Position numbers and translations under genes: made by a program. Of a stretch of DNA of 64,000 nt, positions 26,251-33,439 are shown piece by piece (the first letter of the stretch is position 1; each line of letters opens with the position of its first letter). Below the pieces are notes generated by a model. It did not search any database, was not told the DNA's origin, and saw only the letters and a list, made by a program, of their open reading frames with translations. The stretch is from Mitsuaria sp. WAJ17. GTDB taxonomy: Bacteria > Pseudomonadota > Gammaproteobacteria > Burkholderiales > Burkholderiaceae_C. The DNA is taken from assembly GCF_014174515.1 (NCBI RefSeq), contig NZ_JACJUG010000014.1, forward strand, positions 86,332 through 150,331. Reading direction: 5' to 3'.

Positions 26251-26760
26251 TCAGGAAGATTCGTAGCGATCAGAAGGGGGCTGCAGGGGGCCCGAGGGGC
26301 TGGCCGGCCGTTCGCAGAAGGCCTTGAGGCCGGCAAGCCGTTTCTCGACGACTCGCGTGAAGTACAGCGTCGCCAGCGGTTCGATCAGGCCACGCAGAAG
26401 GCCGGGCCGCGCGACGATGTTGTAGCGAAACCGTGCCAGGGTGCTGTCCATCGACTGCGCCTGGAAGACCCAGGAGCCGGCGAACTTCGTCAGGAACCAC
26501 GGGCCCTGGACCATCTTCACCGCGGCGCGCGTGGGCGGCTGGAGCTGCACGAAGGCCACGCGCATGTCCATGCCCAGCCTGGAGCGGATGTGGACCTGGC
26601 TGCCCACGGCGAGCCCGCCCGTGGGGCCGGCCAACTCGGCCACGGGCTCGATGCGCTCGGGGAAGGGGTCCCATTCATAGCGCACCGCATAGTCCTGCGA
26701 GATGCGGTACACCTGCTCGATCGGCGCGGCAATGAGGGTGTGGCGTTCTATCAGGGCCAT
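26251..26760 (-). CDS. SRPBCC (START-like) family protein
   Basis: 169 residues with a START/polyketide-cyclase-like fold: the typical opening ERHTLIAAPIEQVYRISQDY, WDPFPERI, a central beta sheet (VRSR/VHIRSRLGMDMRVAFV and FAGSWVFQAQ) and a long C-terminal helix (VVEKRLAGLKAFCER). The family binds hydrophobic ligands in a deep cavity; there is no signal peptide, so it is cytoplasmic. It lies 11 bp before the frameshifted membrane-protein gene, suggesting one message. Confidence 0.85.
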   Translation of the reverse strand: MALIERHTLIAAPIEQVYRISQDYAVRYEWDPFPERIEPVAELAGPTGGLAVGSQVHIRSRLGMDMRVAFVQLQPPTRAAVKMVQGPWFLTKFAGSWVFQAQSMDSTLARFRYNIVARPGLLRGLIEPLATLYFTRVVEKRLAGLKAFCERPASPSGPLQPPSDRYESS

Positions 26761-26899
26761 GCGGAGTCAGTAATCACGGGTGCGGCTGGGCCGCGGATGA
26801 GGTCCTCCCCGGAGGCAGCCCAAGTCGGGCTTCGTGCCAGCGCTGCCTCCTGGCCGCCGCGCCCCATCAGCGGCGCCGGCTGCACCGGGGCTGCGCCGC

Positions 26900-27229
26900 T
26901 CATGCCACCCCCTGCAGGCGTGCCAGGGAAGGTGCCATCATCAGCAAGGCCGCGGTCAGTATCTGCGCCTGCGGGATCGGGGCCGGGCACAAGCTCAGAT
27001 GTCGGCTCGAGGGCATGGCTTGGTTGAAGCCTTCGGTCAGGATCAGGGGCGTCATGAAGGCCAGGGCCGAGAGCAGCAGACAGCCCAGGACGGGCAGCAG
27101 CTGGAGGGTCTTCGCTTCCATGTAGGCGTTGAGCACGAAGACCGGCATGCCGATCATCACCAGGCCGCTACAGAGCAGTCGGTGCCGCAGTCCTTGCCGC
27201 ACACGGGATCCCAGGCTCGATGCACTCAC
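26900..27229 (-). CDS. small membrane protein of unknown function
   Basis: 109 residues with three hydrophobic segments (CSGLVMIGMPVFVLNAY, LLPVLGCLLLSALAFMTPLI and QILTAALLMMAPSLA), consistent with an inner-membrane protein with two or three helices. I do not recognise the family. Its start lies 144 bp from the 8-bp tandem repeat, which occupies the region where its promoter would be expected. Moderate confidence that it is a real gene. Confidence 0.55.
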   Translation of the reverse strand: MSASSLGSRVRQGLRHRLLCSGLVMIGMPVFVLNAYMEAKTLQLLPVLGCLLLSALAFMTPLILTEGFNQAMPSSRHLSLCPAPIPQAQILTAALLMMAPSLARLQGVA

Positions 27230-27372
27230 GATGTCCTCCTTGAAGTCGGGCTCCTGCCCCTTTTCTGGCCGTCAGCGCATGTGCGCCTCACGCTGCTGAT
27301 GCTGCCATATGCCGGCCTGGTGTCGCGGCCCGCCACGAGGATCTGCGAGGGCTGGGGGTGATGGCTCGGCAG

Positions 27373-27436
27373 CCCAGTAGCCCAGTAGCCCAGTAGCCCA
27401 GTAGCCCAGTAGCCCAGTAGCCCAGTAGCCCAGTAG
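27373..27436. repeat. 8-bp tandem repeat, eight perfect copies (cccagtag)
   Basis: Eight exact head-to-tail copies of cccagtag between the start of a small membrane-protein gene (27229) and the end of the DUF4240 gene (27557). The unit length is not a multiple of 3, and the array is intergenic. Such arrays change copy number by slipped-strand mispairing, which could alter promoter spacing for the downstream gene on the minus strand. Confidence 0.95.
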
Positions 27437-27556
27437 GTTAACAGGGCAACGGCATGCCCATGCAGTCCAAAGGATGCCTTGCAGGGGGGCATATGGATGC
27501 GGTCGGCATCGAGGGTCTCTGCCAGCCGTTCAAGACAAAGGTCGGAGGCGGCCTGC

Positions 27557-28051
27557 TCAGCTTGCGTACTTGGCAGCCAGTCTGGGAAATAGCTTTGGCA
27601 GCTCGTCTTCGTCCCATTCCTCACCCTCGGGAGTTGCCAGCTCGATGTTGTAGTCCCGCTCCAATTCGCCACCCCCCTTGGCTTCGAAGGCCTTGGGCGC
27701 CTCATAGGCAAAGAGCTCAAGGTCGAAGTAGTCTCGCCTGGGAATCTCGGCCAGGGAATCGGGGTCGGCGAGGGTGGCTTGGAATCGCGCGCGCCCTTCG
27801 GAGATGAGCCAGTGGCAGAAGTAGAGGAAGCCGTCATCCGAGCAGCCCCCATTCATCAGGTAGGCCGCACCCCAGAGATCCCATCGATAGGCTTGATGGA
27901 TGCAGCGGTCATACTGGTTCTGGAAGGCCTGGATGCCCTCCAGCGACAGCGCATGCAACTGCCGGCCCAATGCGCTCACGCGCTCATCGAGGTTGTCGCC
28001 GGCTTCCCTGCGGGCAGCATCGATAAGGGCCCAGAACTGGTCTTCGCTCAT
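27557..28051 (-). CDS. DUF4240 family protein
   Basis: 164 residues. It begins MSEDQFWALIDAARREAG and continues with the family landmarks ALGRQLHALSLEGIQAFQNQ, YRWDLWGAAYLMNGGCSDDG and FLYFCHWLISEGRARFQATL. DUF4240 is a cytoplasmic family of unknown role that is common in the accessory genome, sometimes as an immunity-like neighbour of toxins; no toxin is visible here. The ATG at 28051 has CAGGAT upstream and matches family starts, so the longer open frame is rejected. It is the gene closest to the integron integrase and points away from it. Confidence 0.87.
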   Translation of the reverse strand: MSEDQFWALIDAARREAGDNLDERVSALGRQLHALSLEGIQAFQNQYDRCIHQAYRWDLWGAAYLMNGGCSDDGFLYFCHWLISEGRARFQATLADPDSLAEIPRRDYFDLELFAYEAPKAFEAKGGGELERDYNIELATPEGEEWDEDELPKLFPRLAAKYAS

Positions 28052-28332
28052 GTCTTTGATCCTGGCCGAACGTTTGAAGAACGGGTTGGCAAGGGCGGGC
28101 CATTGTGACGGCCTGATCGAACGCAGCGTCAATGACTGCCATGCCAGTGAATGCAGGAGCCATGAGCGCGGGGTCAGGTCGTGCGGGGTGTTTCTTGCGA
28201 TCGGCGCCAAGTGGGGTGTCATGCTGATCTCCTGAGGTCATTTGCAGGACAGGAATGTGGCCCTACTAAGAGTTCGGGGCCATCATCAATGCGGGGGGAT
28301 CCCGCCCGCCCCCAGCGCCCATTCGATGGTGG

Positions 28333-29445
28333 ATGTCGCGGCTTCTTATGCTGTCTAGATTCCGTCGGATGGAACCTGACCCGTACAACGTCGCCTCTGC
28401 AGCAACGATCGCCGAGGGAACGACCTCCAAGAAGAAAGCAGGCCCGGCACTCGGCTTTCCGCTGCGCAGGGGCGGGCCGTCCGGCCCTGCCTTGCTTCTG
28501 GTGGACCAGATGCGCGAGGTCCTGCGTCAGCGCCATTACGCAGTTCGCACCGAGCGGGCCTATGTGGACTGGGCTCGTCGCTTCATCCGCTTCCATGGGC
28601 AGCAGCATCCGGCTGATCTGGAAGCCGGTGCGGCGGCGGCCTTCCTGACGCATCTGGCGCTGGAGCGCGGGGCCGCTCCCTCCACGCAGTATCAGGCCCG
28701 CGCGGCGCTGATCTTCCTGTACGGTCAGGTGCTCCGGCTCGATGCCCCCTGGCTCAGCGAACTGGTACGGGATCAGGCTCGGCAGCGCCTGCCCGTGGTG
28801 CTGACGAGGGCCGAGGTGCAGGCCCTGCTGGGCGAGCTACAAGGTCCTGTCTGGCTCATCGCCTCCCTGCTCTATGGCAGCGGGCTGCGCCTGCGGGAAG
28901 CGCTTCGCCTGCGCGTGAAGGACGTGGAGTTCGGCCGCCGTGAACTCCTCGTTCGCGAGGGGCCTCCTGCCAAGGATCGCCTCTTGGCCTTGCCGGAGTT
29001 CCTGGTCGAGGCGCTGCAAGGGCATGTCGCCCAGGTGCAGGCCTTGCATGAGGAAGACCTGGCTGCTGGCTATGGCCAGGTGCGCTTGCCCCAGGCGTTG
29101 GCCGCCGGGCATCCGGCCGTCTCGCGAGCCCTGGGGTGGCAGTGGCTGTTTCCTGGAACCCGGCTGTCGGTCGATGCCCGCAGTGGCGAGGTGCGGCGCC
29201 ACCCGGTGCTGGAAGGCGCGGTGCAGCGCGCCATTGCTGGAGCCGCCTGGCGAGCCGGCATTCTCAAGCCCTGTTCGCCGCATGTGCTGCGCCACGCCTT
29301 CGCCATGCACCGGCTGCAAGCGGGGCATGACGTCCGCAGCGTTCAGGCACTGCTGGGCCATCGGGATGTCCGGACCACCCTGGCCTACACCCACGCGCTG
29401 GGCGCAGCAGGGTTGGAGGCCTGTGATCCTCTGGCGTCGCCATGA
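28333..29445 (+). CDS. intI: integron integrase (IntI-type tyrosine recombinase)
   Basis: 370 residues. The N-terminal core-binding domain starts at about residue 55 ([34 protein letters not shown]). The catalytic domain has Arg186 ([11 protein letters not shown]), Lys214 (AKDR), His317 and Arg320 (HVLRHAFA), His343 (LLGHRDV) and Tyr352 (TLAYTHAL). The stretch at about 253-291, [10 protein letters not shown] through WQWLFPG to GEVRRH, is the insertion found only in integron integrases. It should recombine attI and attC sites. The first 50 residues are an unusual extension; an ATG at 28369 is an alternative start. No LexA box overlaps its promoter region. The row of small genes upstream points away from it, as a cassette array would, but no attC was found. 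Confidence 0.9.
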   Translation: MSRLLMLSRFRRMEPDPYNVASAATIAEGTTSKKKAGPALGFPLRRGGPSGPALLLVDQMREVLRQRHYAVRTERAYVDWARRFIRFHGQQHPADLEAGAAAAFLTHLALERGAAPSTQYQARAALIFLYGQVLRLDAPWLSELVRDQARQRLPVVLTRAEVQALLGELQGPVWLIASLLYGSGLRLREALRLRVKDVEFGRRELLVREGPPAKDRLLALPEFLVEALQGHVAQVQALHEEDLAAGYGQVRLPQALAAGHPAVSRALGWQWLFPGTRLSVDARSGEVRRHPVLEGAVQRAIAGAAWRAGILKPCSPHVLRHAFAMHRLQAGHDVRSVQALLGHRDVRTTLAYTHALGAAGLEACDPLASP

Positions 29446-29487
29446 GCCTGCCATGAGCCCTGACATGAGCCCCGACATGAGCTCGCC
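29443..29487. repeat. short direct repeats at the integrase stop codon
   Basis: Related copies of (c/tga)catgagccc follow one another: ccatgagcctg, ccatgagccctg, acatgagccccg, acatgagctcg. They begin at the integrase stop codon. The 256-bp gap to imuC holds nothing else that I can identify. Confidence 0.7.
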
Positions 29488-29701
29488 GATGACCACCTCC
29501 CCGCCCTGCGGTTCCTTGGCCCGCGCTGCCTTTGAGCCGGGTGCGGTCGCCGATGCCGGCGCCAGTACCAATGTCGGCGTCGGCGTTGGCCGAGGCGTCT
29601 GGGGCGATAGGTGCGCTGTCGCCTTTTCCTTTTGCAGAGCCCGAACCGGCGCTCCGCACCCTCGCACCATGCCCCTGGGCGGGGATCGGCCGCATCCTGG
29701 T

Positions 29702-32700
29702 CTATCGGAAATCCCGGCTTCCCGCTTCGTCCGCCATGCGCCCCAGCCAGGGACTCAGATCCTCGAAGCTCTCGGCCAGGAGATTGCAGATGCCCTCGCG
29801 GCTGCGCTGCCAGCGGCCCTGCACGGCCAGCAGCCGGGCGGCGAGGATGGTGCTGCGGTGCCGGGCATAGACGTCCGCCCAGACGATGACCTGGATGCTG
29901 CCATGTTCGTCTTCCAGGCTGATGAAGAGCGTGCCCTTGGCGGTCTGGGGCTTCTGGCGCACCGTCACCAGGCCGCCGGTACGGACCCGTCGGCCATTGG
30001 GGACCTGGGCCAACTGGGCCGAGCTGCGCAGGCCATGGTCCTGCAGGCGGCCGCGCAGCAGGGCCAGAGGATGGCGGCGCAGGCTCAGGCCCAGGGAACG
30101 ATAGTCCCACAGCAGTTCCTCGCCCTCGGGGGCCAGGCTCAGTTGCAGGGGGGGCTCATGGATGGGTGCGTCCTGCAGCAAGGCCGGGGTACGCCCCTGC
30201 GCACTGGCCTCCCAGATCTGCTGGCGGCGATGGCCGGCCAGGCTGTGCAGGGCATCAGCGGCGGCCAGCAACTGCATCTCGCGCGCATCCAGGCGGGCTC
30301 GCAGGGCCAGGTCTTGCGCATCACGATAAGGGGCTGGCGGCGCTGGATGCGCACCGGGTGCTCCGTGCGCTCCCACGGCCTGGGAGGCCTCAGCCGGGCT
30401 GTCCGCAGTCCAGGCGTGGGGGGGCGTCTGCTGCGGTCGCCCTTCTCGCCGGGCCACGAGGCGCCGCCCTGCCTCCTCGCCGAGCCCGGCAACCAGGCGC
30501 AGGCCCAGGCGCACGGCGGGCTGGGGGCGGCTGTGTGTGAAGGGCAGGGCGCGGTCCTTTGCTGGGGGCCCTGCCTCGCCTTGCATCCAGCTGCGTTCAA
30601 GCTCGCCGGCACGCGGGGCGATCTCCAGGCTGCAGTCCCAGTCGCTCAGGTTCACATCCGCCGGGCGTACCTCGACGCCATGCCGCTTGGCATCCTGCAC
30701 CAGCTGCGCAGGGGTGTAGAAGCCCAGGGGCTGCGAGTTGAGCAGGGCGCACAGAAAGGCCGCCGGCTCATGCCTCTTGAACCAGCAGCTGGCATAGGTC
30801 AGCAGGGCGAAGCTCGCCGCATGCGACTCTGGAAATCCGTAAGACGCAAAACCCTGAATCTGCCGGAAGATGGCCTCGGCGAACTCGTCCGCATAGCCCC
30901 GTGCCCGCATGCCGCTCAGGATGCGCGCATGGAACTGGGCCAGGTCGCCGGGGCGTTTCCAGGCGGCCATGGCGCGGCGAAGCTGGTCCGCCTCGCCCGG
31001 CGTGAAACCGGCGGCGATCATGGCCACCTGCATCACCTGCTCCTGGAAGATGGGAATGCCATAGGTGCGCTCCAGGGCCTCTTTGAGTGCCTCCTTCGGA
31101 TAGCGGATGCCGTCCTTGCCCTTGCGCCGGTTCTCCAGATAGGGATGGACCATGCCGCCTTCGATGGGCCCGGGCCGCACGATGGCCACTTCCACCACCA
31201 GGTCGTAGAAGCAGCGAGGCTGCAGGCGCGGCAGCATGGACATCTGGGCTCTGCTCTCGATCTGGAAGGTGCCGACGGTGTCGGCCCTGCAGATCATGTC
31301 GTAGGTGGCCTCATCGCCCTCAGGGATGCAGGCCAGCTCCAGCGGGCGCTCACGGTATTCCTCGCGCAGGCCATTGACCAGCGCGAAGCAGCGCCGCAGC
31401 GCCGAGAGCATGCCCAGGGCCAGTACATCCACCTTGAGCAGGTTCAGGGCATCGAGGTCGTCCTTGTCCCACTCGATGACGCTGCGGCCTGGCATGGTGG
31501 CGTTCTCGATGGGCACCAGGCGCGAGAGCCGGCCCTGCGTCAGCACGAAGCCTCCCACGTGCTGGCTCAGGTGGCGGGGCATACCCATCAGCTGACGGGC
31601 CAGCACGATGAGCTGGCGCAGGGGCAGCTCCTGCACGAGGTCCCGGCCCTGGCGCTCCAGGATTTCCTGCTGCAGGGTCTGCAGCCGGTCTTCGGGCAGG
31701 ATTTCCTGGGACCAGCCGGAATGGTCCTTGGCCAGGCGCTCGACCAGGACCTCCTCGATGCCCAGGGCACGGCCCACGTCGCGCAGGGCGCTGCGGGCGC
31801 GGTAGCGGATCACCACGGCGGTCAGCGCGGCGCGATCCCGGCCGTAGCGCTCGTAGAGGTACTGGATGACCTCCTCCCGGCGCTCATGCTCGAAATCGAC
31901 GTCGATGTCTGGAGGCTCATTGCGCTCCCGGCTGATGAAGCGGCCGAAGAGGAGGTTGCCGCGCTCGGGGCCGATGCTGGTGATGTACAGGCTGTAGCAG
32001 ACCAGGCTGTTGGCTGCCGAGCCCCGGCCCTGGCAGAGGATCTTGCGGGAGCGGGCAAAGCGGACGATGTCCGCCACAGTGAGGAAGTAGTGCTCGTAGC
32101 CCAGCTCGCAGATGAGGGCCAGTTCGTTCTCGATGGTCTGGCGGTGTTGGGGCGGCACGCCTTGCGGCCAGCGGCGCTGCATCCCGGCGTAGGTCATCTT
32201 GCGCAGCCAGCTCTGCGCCGTGTAGCCAGCCGGCACCACCTCCTCGGGGTACTGGTAGCGCAGTTCGTCCAACGAGAAATGGCACAAGGAGGCGATCTGC
32301 AGGGTCTCGGCCAGGGTGTCGGCCGGATAGATCTGGCTCAGGCGCAGGCGGCTGCGCAGGTGACGCTCTGCCTGTGGATGCAAGGCTCCGCCGCAGGCAT
32401 GCAGGGGGCGGTTGAGCCGTGTGGCCGTCATCACGTCCTGCAGGGGCTTGCGGGAGCGCACATGGAAATGAACGTCGCCACAGGCCACCAGAGGCAGGGC
32501 CAGGTGCTCGCCCATCTCGCGCAGCAGCTGCAGCCATGCCTCGTCGGACAGCTCGCGCAGCAAGCACAGGCCCAACCACAGCTGCCCCGGCGCGCAGGCG
32601 GCCTGCAGGGCGCGGGCCTGCTCGAGCAGATCGGCAGGGGCCTCCAGGCGGCGGTCCGGCAGCAGCAGGACAAGACAGCCACTGAGCTGCCCGGCCGCCA

Positions 32701-33427
32701 GGGTCTCCTGCAGCAGAGGCCAGTCCAGGCGATAGCGGCCCTTGACGGGAGAAGCGCGGCGCAGTCGGGTGATGAACTCGCTGAGCTGTCCATAACCTTC
32801 ACGGTGGCGGGCCAGCAGCAGCAGCTGGAAGCCGGGGCCGGGGTTCTCTCCCGGCGCAGGGGGCAGCCCTCCGGCCGTGGTGGTGGATGCCAGGATGTCG
32901 GCTGCCCGCCCGGCCTGCTCTTCCTGCTTCTTCTGCTCAGCCTGTCCCGCCTGCGCACCCATCTGTGTATTCCTTGGCGCACTCATGGATGCCCCACCCT
33001 GCCAGCCCACCCGGAACTGGCTGCCGATGATCAGCTGAACCACCTCCAGCTCGGGGTCCAGCTCCGGTGCCTCCTCGCGAAGCTGGCCGACGAGCTTCTT
33101 CAGGGCCACATGGGCCCGCACCACGCCGGCCAGCGAGCACTCGTCCGCCAGGGCCAGGGCGCGGTAGCCCAGCTGCTGGGCACGCAGCACCAGCTCCTCG
33201 GGGTCCGAGGCGCCGCGCAGAAAGCTGAAGTTGCTCAGGCATTGCAGCTCGGCATAGCCCGGCAGCACGCGGACGCCGGGCCGCGCCTCCCCCGATCGCC
33301 CCGCAGCGCCGGGTGTGTTCGCGTCCCGAAGCATGCGCTGCAGGGCTGGCGGCAGAGGGCGCTCAGGCTTGCGGCTGCCTGGAGGATGGGAGCCGTCCTC
33401 GTCGGGCGCGGGGTGGATGGGTGGCAT
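29702..33427 (-). CDS. imuC: error-prone DNA polymerase III alpha-type subunit ImuC (DnaE2)
   Basis: 1241 residues; family members are about 1050-1100. Translesion polymerase of the ImuA-ImuB-ImuC mutasome. An N-terminal PHP domain (PGYAELQCLSNFSFLRGASD from residue 56), a C-family polymerase core with the catalytic PDIDVDF near residue 508 and EEVLVERLAKDH, and a C-terminal OB fold (GGLVTVRQKPQTAKGTLFIS). Two low-complexity insertions are unusual: about residues 142-195 (Gln/Ala-rich, AGQAEQKKQEEQAGRAAD) in a loop of the PHP/palm region, and a Pro/Ala/His-rich stretch near 1010-1045. They do not touch the catalytic motifs. The start is 12 bp after the imuB stop. Expected to be SOS-induced from the LexA box at 36812. 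Confidence 0.95.
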   Translation of the reverse strand: MPPIHPAPDEDGSHPPGSRKPERPLPPALQRMLRDANTPGAAGRSGEARPGVRVLPGYAELQCLSNFSFLRGASDPEELVLRAQQLGYRALALADECSLAGVVRAHVALKKLVGQLREEAPELDPELEVVQLIIGSQFRVGWQGGASMSAPRNTQMGAQAGQAEQKKQEEQAGRAADILASTTTAGGLPPAPGENPGPGFQLLLLARHREGYGQLSEFITRLRRASPVKGRYRLDWPLLQETLAAGQLSGCLVLLLPDRRLEAPADLLEQARALQAACAPGQLWLGLCLLRELSDEAWLQLLREMGEHLALPLVACGDVHFHVRSRKPLQDVMTATRLNRPLHACGGALHPQAERHLRSRLRLSQIYPADTLAETLQIASLCHFSLDELRYQYPEEVVPAGYTAQSWLRKMTYAGMQRRWPQGVPPQHRQTIENELALICELGYEHYFLTVADIVRFARSRKILCQGRGSAANSLVCYSLYITSIGPERGNLLFGRFISRERNEPPDIDVDFEHERREEVIQYLYERYGRDRAALTAVVIRYRARSALRDVGRALGIEEVLVERLAKDHSGWSQEILPEDRLQTLQQEILERQGRDLVQELPLRQLIVLARQLMGMPRHLSQHVGGFVLTQGRLSRLVPIENATMPGRSVIEWDKDDLDALNLLKVDVLALGMLSALRRCFALVNGLREEYRERPLELACIPEGDEATYDMICRADTVGTFQIESRAQMSMLPRLQPRCFYDLVVEVAIVRPGPIEGGMVHPYLENRRKGKDGIRYPKEALKEALERTYGIPIFQEQVMQVAMIAAGFTPGEADQLRRAMAAWKRPGDLAQFHARILSGMRARGYADEFAEAIFRQIQGFASYGFPESHAASFALLTYASCWFKRHEPAAFLCALLNSQPLGFYTPAQLVQDAKRHGVEVRPADVNLSDWDCSLEIAPRAGELERSWMQGEAGPPAKDRALPFTHSRPQPAVRLGLRLVAGLGEEAGRRLVARREGRPQQTPPHAWTADSPAEASQAVGAHGAPGAHPAPPAPYRDAQDLALRARLDAREMQLLAAADALHSLAGHRRQQIWEASAQGRTPALLQDAPIHEPPLQLSLAPEGEELLWDYRSLGLSLRRHPLALLRGRLQDHGLRSSAQLAQVPNGRRVRTGGLVTVRQKPQTAKGTLFISLEDEHGSIQVIVWADVYARHRSTILAARLLAVQGRWQRSREGICNLLAESFEDLSPWLGRMADEAGSRDFR

Positions 33428-33439
33428 GGCAGGCGCACC

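Noticed and set aside
27128..27134. GTTGAGC, another match to GTTRRRY.
   Set aside because: Lies within a coding frame and has no paired inverse core.
27226..27852. Minus-strand open frame through the 8-bp satellite (reads LLGYWATG repeats).
   Set aside because: It overlaps the DUF4240 gene in another frame and consists mainly of repeat translation.
28333..28400. A LexA box for intI (ctgtctagattccg).
   Set aside because: CTGT is present but no ACAG at the required distance.
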